Below, one piece after another: positions 1 through 6,626 of a stretch of DNA of 9,841 bases; the stretch's first letter is position 1; each line of letters begins with the position of its first letter. The position numbers and the translations under genes are program-made. The stretch spans positions 1 through 9,841 of the forward strand of contig JACCUU010000208.1 of NCBI GenBank assembly GCA_013811645.1. The letters run 5' to 3'. Source of the DNA: Actinomycetota bacterium (GTDB taxonomy: Bacteria > Actinomycetota > Thermoleophilia > Gaiellales > Gaiellaceae). The notes under the pieces were generated by a model that was not told the origin of the DNA, made no database searches, and saw nothing but the letters and a program-made list of their open reading frames with translations.

Positions 1-4
1 TGGC

Positions 5-1060
5 TTAGAAGAGCTGGTTCTCCCCGCCGAAGATCGCCGAGACCGACTCGTCGGCGAAGACGTTGATGATCGTCTCGGCGAGGAGCCCGGAGACGGTGAG
101 CACCGTCATCCCCGGCGGCCGGCGAAGTGGGTCCACGGGAACGGTGTCGGTGACAACGATTCCCCCCAGTTCGGCGGCAGCAAACCGCTCGAGCGCGTCG
201 CCGGAGAAGAGTCCGTGGGTCGCGAAGACCCACACGTCGCTTGCGCCCGCCTCGCGGAGTGCGCGAGCGCCTTCGAGCAGCGTGTTACCGCTCGAGATGT
301 TGTCGTCGCCGACGATCGCGACCTTCCCATCCACCCGGCCCGTGATCTCGGTTACCGAGGCGACGTCGTGCGCCGGGCGCGTCTTGTGCATGATCGCGAA
401 GTCGGCGCCGATCATCTCGGCGAAGCGAACCGCGTGCTTCGCGCGCCCTGCGTCGGGAGCCACCGAGACGACGCGGTCTCCCGTCAGGCCCAGGTCGCGG
501 AAGTACTGCGCGAACAGCGGAAGTGCGGTCATGTGGTCGACAGGAATGGTGAAGAAGCCCTGGATCTGACCCGCATGAAGATCCATCGTGAGCAGGCGGT
601 CGACGCCAGCCATCTGCAGCATGTCGGCGAGGAGGCGACTCGAGATCGGCTCGCGCGGCTTCGCTTTTCGATCCTGCCGCGAGTAGGGGAACCAGGGAAG
701 GACGGCCGTGATGCGCTTTGCAGAGGCGAGCCTCGCCGCCTGGATCATGAAGAGAAGCTCCATGATGTTCTGGTCGACGGGCTGGCAGCCCGTTTGCACG
801 AGGAAGACGTCAGCGCCGCGGATCGACTCGCAGTAGCGGCAGTACGTCTCGCCGTTGGCGAAGGTGAGGAGCTCGACGTCGCCGAGCTCGACGTTCAGCT
901 GCTCCGCGATCTTCGAGGCCAGCTCGGGGTGCGAGCGCCCCGCGAAGACCATGAGCCGCTTCTGCGGGGTGAGCGGTATCGCGTGTCCCGTCGTCATGGC
1001 GACCTCGGGTACGTCGGCCGCGAGACCGGAAAGCGCCTGCTCAATTGTCCCGCTTTCCAC
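5..1060 (-). CDS. prs: Ribose-phosphate pyrophosphokinase (PRPP synthetase)
   Basis: This cytoplasmic enzyme makes PRPP from ribose 5-phosphate and ATP, feeding purine, pyrimidine, histidine, tryptophan and NAD synthesis. Visible family motifs, numbered from the GTG start, are MVFAGRSHPEL (37-47), FANGE (67-71), PYSRQDRK (125-132), DLHAGQIQGFF (160-170), a catalytic-loop segment HKTRPAH (225-231) that keeps a Lys and an Arg, and the PRPP-binding loop GDDNISSGNT (251-260). That last loop differs from the usual DDIIDTAGT. The GTG start gives 351 aa against roughly 315-325 for the family. I chose it because AAGGAGG lies 6 nt upstream. An ATG at 997 with GAGG 5 nt upstream would give 330 aa, closer to the usual length. 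With the GTG start the gene overlaps the end of glmU by 20 bp, so the two are probably cotranslated. glmU-prs adjacency is common in actinobacteria. The product is near certain; the start is not. Confidence 0.95.
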   Translation of the reverse strand: MESGTIEQALSGLAADVPEVAMTTGHAIPLTPQKRLMVFAGRSHPELASKIAEQLNVELGDVELLTFANGETYCRYCESIRGADVFLVQTGCQPVDQNIMELLFMIQAARLASAKRITAVLPWFPYSRQDRKAKPREPISSRLLADMLQMAGVDRLLTMDLHAGQIQGFFTIPVDHMTALPLFAQYFRDLGLTGDRVVSVAPDAGRAKHAVRFAEMIGADFAIMHKTRPAHDVASVTEITGRVDGKVAIVGDDNISSGNTLLEGARALREAGASDVWVFATHGLFSGDALERFAAAELGGIVVTDTVPVDPLRRPPGMTVLTVSGLLAETIINVFADESVSAIFGGENQLF

Positions 1061-2366
1061 CCCGCCCCTCCTTGTTCAGCTGCTTCGCCCGAGCGATGGC
1101 GAGCGCGCCCGGAGGGACATCCTCTGTGATGACGGAGCCGGCTGCAATCCATGCGTCGTCGCCGATCGTGACCGGGGCCACGAAGGCATTGTCGACGCCG
1201 GTCCTGACGTTGCGCCCGATAACCGTTCGTTCCTTCGCCCTGGTCGCGTGGTCCTGGTTCACGGTGATGTTCCCCGCGGCGATGTTGGATTCCTCACCGA
1301 CGTCCGCGTCGCCGATGTAGGAGAGATGGGGCACCTTCGCTCTCTCGCCGATCCGCGAGTTCTTGATCTCCACGAACGTGCCGGCCTTCGCGCCCGCCTC
1401 GAGAACCGTGCCGGGGCGAAGGTAACAAAACGGGCCTACGAGAGCTCCCGTGCCCACGACTGCATCGTGAAGCACCGCGTGCGGCCCGATTTCAGCCCCG
1501 GCGGCGACGCGTGACGCACCCTTGACGACGGTGAACGGATGGATCACCGCATCGGGCTCGAGCAGGGCGTCGGCGTCGATCCACGTCGTCGGCGGGTCGA
1601 CGATCGTCACGCCCGCGAGCATGTGCGCCTCGTTGATCCGGTCACGCATTGCTGCCGCCGCGACGGCGAGCTCCGACCGCGTGTTGACTCCCTCAGTCTC
1701 CATCGGTTCTCCTCCCTTGTGCACAGAGACCCGCTCGCCCTCGGCGACGAGGAGCGCGATCGAGTCGGTCAGATAGAGCTCGCCTTGAGCATTCCTGGGC
1801 GTCAGACGTTCGAGAACGGGCCATAAGCGCTCGGCACGGAAGACGTAGATGGAGGAGTTGACCTCGCGTAGGGCCAGCTCCTCCGGGCTTGCGTCTGCAG
1901 CCTCGACGATCGCCGCCAATGCTCCCGATCCGTTTCGGACGACCCGACCGTACGCACGAGGATCGTCCGGCTCGAACGAGAGCACGGTTGCCGCGGCGGC
2001 CTCGAAGCGGTGCGTCTCGAGAAGCTCTCGCAGAAGTGCGGACGTCAGGAGCGGCGTATCGCCCGAGAGCACCAGGACCTCCTCCACGCCGGCAAGCGCG
2101 TGCTCTGCGCTTCGCACGGCGTCTCCGGTTCCGAGCGGCGTCTCCTGCACTGCGACGGCGACACCGTCGAAGGCGTCCGCGGTCGAGGGCGAGGCGACGA
2201 CGACGAGCGGATCGGCTTCGAGCTCACGCGCCGTCTGCAGGACCCAATCCACCATCCGCCGGCCGAGCAGCGAGTGCAGGTGCTTCGGCGTCGCGGAGCG
2301 CATGCGCGTGCCTAGACCGGCAGCCATCACGACCGCGCCGAGCTTTGTGGGTCCCATCTGGGGCAT
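1041..2366 (-). CDS. glmU: Bifunctional GlmU: GlcNAc-1-P uridyltransferase / GlcN-1-P acetyltransferase
   Basis: GlmU makes UDP-GlcNAc for peptidoglycan in two steps: acetylation of GlcN-1-P and then uridylyl transfer. The product from this start is 441 aa (E. coli 456). The N-terminal nucleotidyltransferase half shows VVMAAGLGTRM (12-22), LGTGDAV (78-84), LSGDTPLL (100-107) and ELYLTD (196-201). From about residue 260 a left-handed beta-helix (hexapeptide repeats) carries R317, K335, H347, Y350, N361 and N370. These match, at a constant offset of 16, the E. coli acetyltransferase residues R333, K351, H363, Y366, N377 and N386 as I remember them. The next residue, usually Tyr (NYDG), is Gln here (NQDH). 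The ATG at 2366 lies 2 nt past the CCA end of tRNA-Gln and has no Shine-Dalgarno; ATG 2357 is an alternative. The open frame to 2402 extends into the tRNA and was not used. Confidence 0.95.
   Translation of the reverse strand: MPQMGPTKLGAVVMAAGLGTRMRSATPKHLHSLLGRRMVDWVLQTARELEADPLVVVASPSTADAFDGVAVAVQETPLGTGDAVRSAEHALAGVEEVLVLSGDTPLLTSALLRELLETHRFEAAAATVLSFEPDDPRAYGRVVRNGSGALAAIVEAADASPEELALREVNSSIYVFRAERLWPVLERLTPRNAQGELYLTDSIALLVAEGERVSVHKGGEPMETEGVNTRSELAVAAAAMRDRINEAHMLAGVTIVDPPTTWIDADALLEPDAVIHPFTVVKGASRVAAGAEIGPHAVLHDAVVGTGALVGPFCYLRPGTVLEAGAKAGTFVEIKNSRIGERAKVPHLSYIGDADVGEESNIAAGNITVNQDHATRAKERTVIGRNVRTGVDNAFVAPVTIGDDAWIAAGSVITEDVPPGALAIARAKQLNKEGRGGKRDN
1067..1073 (-). promoter_or_regulatory. 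Shine-Dalgarno for prs inside the glmU 3' end
   Basis: AAGGAGG on the minus strand lies 6 nt before the GTG at 1060 and within the last codons of glmU. It is the strongest ribosome-binding site in the window and the main argument for the longer prs start. A weaker GAGG at 1003-1006 stands 5 nt before the alternative ATG at 997, so two initiation sites are possible. Confidence 0.6.
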
Positions 2367-2368
2367 CG

Positions 2369-2442
2369 TGGCTGGGGCGCCAGGATTCGAACCTGGGATC
2401 ACGGGACCAAAACCCGTTGCCTTACCGCTTGGCCACGCCCCA
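2369..2442 (-). tRNA. tRNA-Gln (anticodon UUG), CCA encoded
   Basis: The minus strand folds as a complete cloverleaf: a 7-bp acceptor stem TGGGGCG/CGCCCCA, a D stem GCC/GGC, an anticodon stem ACGGG/CCCGT enclosing loop TTTTGGT (anticodon TTG at 2408-2410), and a T arm CCAGG-TTCGAAT-CCTGG. The discriminator base is G and CCA is encoded at 2369-2371. The U1-A72 pair is typical of tRNA-Gln. The gene sits 8 nt after the ispE stop and 2 nt before the glmU ATG. I saw no TAnnnT promoter in the short gap or just upstream, so it is probably cut out of the operon transcript. Confidence 0.96.
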
Positions 2443-2450
2443 GAGCTTGC

Positions 2451-3296
2451 TCATCTTGCCAGTGCCGTCGGGGATCGAGGTTGACTGAGCGGTCGAGCGA
2501 TCCAGCAGCGCCCGCTTCTCTGGAGCAAGGACACCGCACGCGACGCCGCCTCGGCCGTCTCGAACAGCCCGTACGCGACAGGACCGGCACCGGTCACATC
2601 GGCGCGGAAGGCGCCGAGCCTCTCCAGCGCCTGCACCAGCGGAGATGACACGAGATCGTTCGGCGGGAGCGTCGCCAGATCCTTGGAGTTGTTCACCCCG
2701 TCGAGCGCATGAAGCAGCTGCGACCGGCGCTCCTCGAAGCCCCTGGCACCGTGACGCTCATCGAAGCGGCGATAGACAGCCGCCGTCGACTCCTTGTGCG
2801 CGCCTTGGGGCAGCACGAGCACGACGGTGTAGCTCGACGGCAAGTCGAGCGGTAGGAGATCGGAGCCGTCACCGGTGCCGAGCTGTGGGCCGCCTCCGCA
2901 GAGGAAGAAGGGCACGTCCGCGCCCATCGTGGCCGCGAGTGCCCGAAGCTCCTCGTCCGGGAGAGGTGTCGCGAGCGACGAGTTCGCCAGCTCCAGCGCG
3001 GCTGCCGCGTCCGAGCTCCCGCCGCCAAGGCCGCCGGCAACGGGAATCCGCTTCTCGATCCGCACGCGCCAACTCGGGGCGACGCCGGCTGCCTCGGCGA
3101 GCTGAGTCAGCGCAGCCCGCACGATGGTGTCCTCGGCGAATCCTTCGATCGCGAGTGAGTCGGCAGGCTCGACCGTGACGTCGTCACAGAGGTCGATCGC
3201 CTGCAAGACGGTCGCGACCTCGTGCTTGCCGTCCGGTCGGAGTGGGCCAACGACCAGCGCGAGGTTGAGCTTCGCAGGCGCTAGCAGCTGCGTCAT
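2451..3296 (-). CDS. ispE: 4-diphosphocytidyl-2-C-methyl-D-erythritol kinase
   Basis: IspE is the GHMP-family kinase that phosphorylates CDP-methylerythritol in the MEP isoprenoid pathway, which supplies undecaprenyl carriers and quinones. The 281-aa product has the N-terminal PAKLNLAL motif (7-14) with catalytic Lys9, the ATP-binding PVAGGLGGGSSDAAA (85-99), the catalytic Asp in GADVPFF (D127), and the C-terminal GHMP motif TGAGPVAYGLF (235-245), where TGSGPT is more usual. The start is ATG 3296, whose ATGA overlaps the rsmA stop by 4 bp. There is no Shine-Dalgarno, which points to translational coupling. The same open frame runs upstream to 4286, but only as a shadow of rsmA. The last dozen residues (SQPRSPTALAR) extend to within 8 nt of the tRNA. 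The gene lies between rsmA and glmU, as in related actinobacteria. Confidence 0.95.
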   Translation of the reverse strand: MTQLLAPAKLNLALVVGPLRPDGKHEVATVLQAIDLCDDVTVEPADSLAIEGFAEDTIVRAALTQLAEAAGVAPSWRVRIEKRIPVAGGLGGGSSDAAAALELANSSLATPLPDEELRALAATMGADVPFFLCGGGPQLGTGDGSDLLPLDLPSSYTVVLVLPQGAHKESTAAVYRRFDERHGARGFEERRSQLLHALDGVNNSKDLATLPPNDLVSSPLVQALERLGAFRADVTGAGPVAYGLFETAEAASRAVSLLQRSGRCWIARPLSQPRSPTALAR

Positions 3297-4072
3297 CTGA
3301 GGGCATCGGCGAGGGCGACGAAGTCCGCCGGCTCCAGCTCTTCGGCGCGGGCTCCTGGCGGCTTGCCGATCGCTGCGAGAGCTTGCTCCGCATCGGCGCG
3401 GCTGGCGAGGCCGAAGAGCGCGAGAGAGTTCGCAAGCGTCTTCCGCCGGTGGGCGAAAGCGGCGTTCACGACCGGTCGAATCTGTTGGAGCGATGAGCCC
3501 TCGAGGCGCTCGAACGCGACCAGTGCGGACTCGACCCGCGGCCTGGGCTTGAACACCGTCGGCGGAACCGCGTGAAAGCCGACCTTGTGGGTCTGAAGCT
3601 GCACGAGCACCGACACGGCCCCGTACGCCTTCGTCCTCGGCATGGCGAAGAAACGTTGGGCCACCTCTCGCTGCACCATCACGCACCAGCGCTCGAGCGA
3701 CGGGATCCCGTCGAGGCTGTCCAGAACGAGCGGCGTGGCGATGTTGTACGGAAGGTTGGCGACCAGCTTGGTCGGCGCCGGCTCGAGCGACGCGAGGTCG
3801 AGCACGAGCGCATCGCCGAGTACGAGTCGCACGTTGTCGCGTCCCTCGAGCGCCGAACGGAGCGGCTCCTCGAGGGAGCGGTCGAGCTCGATCGCATGGA
3901 CGACCGCAACTCGGTCTGCGAGATAGCGGGTCAGAACCCCGATGCCAGGGCCTACCTCCAGTACGACGTCCTGCGGCTCCAGAGCGGCGAGCCGGCCGAT
4001 GACGCCGAGGATGTTCTCGTCGACGAGGAAGTGCTGGCCGAGCCGCTTCTTCGGCTGCGGCACCACGGTCAT
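3293..4072 (-). CDS. rsmA: 16S rRNA (adenine1518-N6/adenine1519-N6)-dimethyltransferase
   Basis: RsmA (KsgA) dimethylates two adjacent adenosines in the 3'-terminal helix of 16S rRNA late in 30S assembly; its loss classically confers kasugamycin resistance. The 259-aa protein is slightly shorter than E. coli KsgA (273). It shows LGQHFLVDENIL (11-22), the SAM-binding motif I VLEVGPGIGVLT (37-48), the acidic motif AIELD (60-64), GDAL (86-89), the catalytic NLPYN (106-110), and FKPRPRVESALV (174-185) followed by AFAHRRKTLANSL (205-217). The ATG at 4072 overlaps the tatD stop as ATGA and has no Shine-Dalgarno. The gene ends in a second ATGA overlap with ispE. M. tuberculosis has rpfB between tatD and ksgA; here nothing lies between them. 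Confidence 0.96.
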   Translation of the reverse strand: MTVVPQPKKRLGQHFLVDENILGVIGRLAALEPQDVVLEVGPGIGVLTRYLADRVAVVHAIELDRSLEEPLRSALEGRDNVRLVLGDALVLDLASLEPAPTKLVANLPYNIATPLVLDSLDGIPSLERWCVMVQREVAQRFFAMPRTKAYGAVSVLVQLQTHKVGFHAVPPTVFKPRPRVESALVAFERLEGSSLQQIRPVVNAAFAHRRKTLANSLALFGLASRADAEQALAAIGKPPGARAEELEPADFVALADALR

Positions 4073-4812
4073 GGCAGCCGGAAGGCGGCGGCGGCGTTGG
4101 CGTGCGTGACCACGGCGAGCTCGGCGTGCTCTTCAGCACGAGCCTCTGCGAGTGCAGCGATCGTATGGACGACGTGTGCGGGTTCATTCGGTCGACCGCG
4201 TACGGGCTGAGGGGCGAGGTACGGGCTGTCGGTCTCCACGAGGATCCGGTCGCGAGGGATCGCCGCGGCGGCCTCGCGGAGCTCACCGGCCCTCGAATAC
4301 GTGACGTTTCCCGCGAAGGAGACGTAGTACCCGCGCTCGAGCGCCGCCGGGAGCAAGTCGGGTGAGGAGAAGCAGTGGAGGACCACCGTGCCCGGAAAGC
4401 CCGCTAGTGCGGACGCTGTTTCGGCCGCCGCGTCGCGGCTGTGGACGACGACCGGAACACCGAGGTCGGCGGCGAGCGCGAGCTGCTCGTCGAACAGCCG
4501 CCGTTGCTCCAACGGCGTGGCGTAGAGCTTGACGTTGTCGAGACCCGTCTCCCCTACCGCAACGGCCTTCGGATGCGCAAGCAGTTCGCGAAGCTCCTCG
4601 AGCCGCGCGGCCTCCGCAGTCGCAGCTTGGTGCGGGTCGACCCCGAGCGAGGCGAAGACGCCGTCGTGCTCGTCCGCGAGTGCGAGGGCGGCGCGACTGG
4701 AGTCGATTCCGGTACCGATCGTGACGATCCGCGTGACGCCGGCCGCCAGCGCCCGATCGACTGCAGCTGCCGGTTCCTCACACGCGTCGAGGTGCGCGTG
4801 CGAGTCGGTCAC
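4069..4812 (-). CDS. tatD: TatD-family metal-dependent hydrolase (DNase)
   Basis: TatD proteins are TIM-barrel amidohydrolase-fold enzymes with two-metal sites, reported to act as 3'-5' DNases in DNA repair; the cellular role of this copy is unknown. The 247-aa product carries the expected ligands: HAH in DSHAHLD (H5, H7), GETGLD (E88), VVHSRDA (H124), LHCFSS (H146) and ETDSPYL (D195), followed by the conserved RGRPNEP (205-211). The start is GTG 4812. It gives a family-typical N-terminus (MTDSHAHLD) and overlaps the metG stop by 4 bp (GTGA). The same frame stays open upstream to 5187, but that part is a shadow of metG. There is no Shine-Dalgarno, so expression is probably coupled to metG. 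metG-tatD-rsmA order is widespread in bacteria. Confidence 0.95.
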   Translation of the reverse strand: MTDSHAHLDACEEPAAAVDRALAAGVTRIVTIGTGIDSSRAALALADEHDGVFASLGVDPHQAATAEAARLEELRELLAHPKAVAVGETGLDNVKLYATPLEQRRLFDEQLALAADLGVPVVVHSRDAAAETASALAGFPGTVVLHCFSSPDLLPAALERGYYVSFAGNVTYSRAGELREAAAAIPRDRILVETDSPYLAPQPVRGRPNEPAHVVHTIAALAEARAEEHAELAVVTHANAAAAFRLP

Positions 4813-6626
4813 GCCGCGTTGGGAGGGTTGGGGTCGTCCTCCATTCGCTTCAACTCCTCGGCAACAACGGTGTCCGCGTCCAGCTTCGTAAACAGCGGTT
4901 GCGGTTCTCGAAGCGCCTGGCCCACCGGGAGCTCGCTCGGCTCCCACGCCCCCACCCACGCCGTGTAGTCGCCGGTAAGGACGACATGCTCGTTCCCGTC
5001 GTCCTCGGTCACCGACCGAAGCTCGAGCGGACCCGCGAGCGCACCTTCGTAGCCCAACAGCTCGTGCAACCGCTGCGAGGAGAAGGGAAGGAAGGGAGTG
5101 AGGAGCACCTTCAGGCTGTCGATCGCTCTGAGCGAGACGTAGAGGATCGTTCCGGCGCGAGCGCGATCGCTCTCCAGCAGCGTCCATGGCGACTGCTCGG
5201 TGACGTACTGGTTCCCGAGCCCGGCGAGCCGCATGATCTCCTGCAACGCGTTCTTGAACCGTGCCGCCTCGATCAGCGACCCGACGGTGCCGAAGCCTTC
5301 GTCGATCGCGGCGAGGAGCGCGGTGTCGGCATCGGCGAGCGCGCCCGGCTCGGGCACCGTTCCAAAGTTCTTGTACGCGCTCTGCAGCGTGCGGTTGACG
5401 AGGTTGCCCCAGGTCGCCACGAGCTCGTCGTTGTTACGGCGGACGAACTCCGACCAGGTGAAGTCCGTGTCCTGGGTTTCTGGACCTGCGATCGAGATGA
5501 AGTAGCGGAGCGCGTCAGGGTCGTACCGGCTAAGGAAGTCCCGCACGAGAATCTCGAGCCCGCGGCTGGAGCTGAACTTCTTGCCCTCCATCGTCAGGAA
5601 CTCGCTCGAGACGATGTTGTCGGGGAGCTCGAGGTCGCCGCGCCCAGCTCCGAAGTCCCCGTCGTCGCCGTACCCGAGAAGCGTGCTCGGCCAGATCACT
5701 GTATGGAAGACGATGTTGTCCTTCCCCATGAAGTAGGCGTGCTCCCCGTCCGGGCTCTGCCACCACTCCCGCCAGGCCTCGGGCGTGCCCCGGTTGGCCG
5801 CCCACTCGATGGACGCGGAGAGGTAGCCGATAACCGCATCGAACCAGACATAGATCCGCTTGTCCTCCCGGTCCTCGTAGCCCTCGATCGGGATCGGTAC
5901 CCCCCAGTCCAGATCGCGGGTGATCGCGCGCGGCTTCAACTCCTGCACGAAGTTGAGCGAGAACCGTCTGACGTTCTGCCGCCAGTGACTCTGCGACTCG
6001 ATCCACTCGGTGAGTCGATCCTTGAACGCGGGGAGGTCGAGGAAGAGATGCTTCGTCGTCCTGAAGACCGGTGCGGCTCCGTCGATCCGTGAGCGCGGGT
6101 CGATCAGGTCGATGGGATCGAGCTGGTTCCCGCAGTTGTCGCACTGGTCGCCCCTGGCGCTCTCGAAGCCGCAGATCGGACATATGCCCTCGATATAGCG
6201 GTCGGGAAGGGTGTGCCCGGTGGTGGCCGAGAACGCCCCGAGCGTCTCCTGCTCGACGATGTAGCCCTTGCGATGGAGCGTGCGAAAGAGATCCTGGGTG
6301 ACGCGGTAGTGATTGGCGGTCGTCGTTCGTGTGAACAGGTCATACGAGAGACCGAGGTCGCGCAGATCCTCGCGGATGAGCCGATTGAAGCGGTCTGCGG
6401 TCTCCCTCGGCGACTCGCCGGCGGCATCCGCGGCCACCATCACGGGAGTCCCGTGCTCGTCCGTGCCGCTCACCATGAGGACGTCGTTCCCGCGCAGCCG
6501 GTGATACCGGGCGAACGTGTCCGAGGGAACGCCGAAGCCCGCCACGTGGCCGATGTGACGCAGGCCACTTGCGTACGGCCACGCGACAGCGACCAGGATC
6601 TTCCGTCGGGAGCTCGGTTGGCTCAT
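4809..6626 (-). CDS. metG: Methionyl-tRNA synthetase
   Basis: MetRS charges tRNA-Met, including the initiator, with methionine. The 605-aa product is a class I synthetase. It shows the Rossmann-fold start [13 protein letters not shown] (9-21), the HIGH motif (24-27), the four-cysteine zinc knuckle CPICG...CDNCG (C149, C152, C162, C165), WFDAVIGYL (261-269) and the KMSKS equivalent KKFSSS (349-354), then an anticodon-binding helical domain. It ends soon after LREPQPLF and appears to lack the C-terminal dimerisation/tRNA-binding domain of longer MetRSs. I chose ATG 6626 because it sits 8 nt after a TATCAT -10 element and gives a normal N-terminus; GTG 6659 would add 11 residues. There is no Shine-Dalgarno. 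It seems to head the tight metG-tatD-rsmA-ispE-tRNA-glmU-prs block. Confidence 0.96.
   Translation of the reverse strand: MSQPSSRRKILVAVAWPYASGLRHIGHVAGFGVPSDTFARYHRLRGNDVLMVSGTDEHGTPVMVAADAAGESPRETADRFNRLIREDLRDLGLSYDLFTRTTTANHYRVTQDLFRTLHRKGYIVEQETLGAFSATTGHTLPDRYIEGICPICGFESARGDQCDNCGNQLDPIDLIDPRSRIDGAAPVFRTTKHLFLDLPAFKDRLTEWIESQSHWRQNVRRFSLNFVQELKPRAITRDLDWGVPIPIEGYEDREDKRIYVWFDAVIGYLSASIEWAANRGTPEAWREWWQSPDGEHAYFMGKDNIVFHTVIWPSTLLGYGDDGDFGAGRGDLELPDNIVSSEFLTMEGKKFSSSRGLEILVRDFLSRYDPDALRYFISIAGPETQDTDFTWSEFVRRNNDELVATWGNLVNRTLQSAYKNFGTVPEPGALADADTALLAAIDEGFGTVGSLIEAARFKNALQEIMRLAGLGNQYVTEQSPWTLLESDRARAGTILYVSLRAIDSLKVLLTPFLPFSSQRLHELLGYEGALAGPLELRSVTEDDGNEHVVLTGDYTAWVGAWEPSELPVGQALREPQPLFTKLDADTVVAEELKRMEDDPNPPNAA

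Noticed and set aside
3297..4286. Upstream extension of the ispE frame, giving a 611-residue protein
   Set aside because: IspE starts naturally at ATG 3296 (MTQLLAPAKLNL). The extension is an Arg/Pro-rich shadow of rsmA and tatD.
4813..5187. Upstream extension of the tatD frame
   Set aside because: GTG 4812 gives the normal TatD N-terminus and a 4-bp overlap. The extra residues are a shadow of metG.
4899..6092. 397-codon plus-strand open frame opposite metG
   Set aside because: It lies antisense to a confident MetRS gene. Its composition is Arg/Glu/Val-rich with no domain I recognise, which is what high-GC antisense frames look like.
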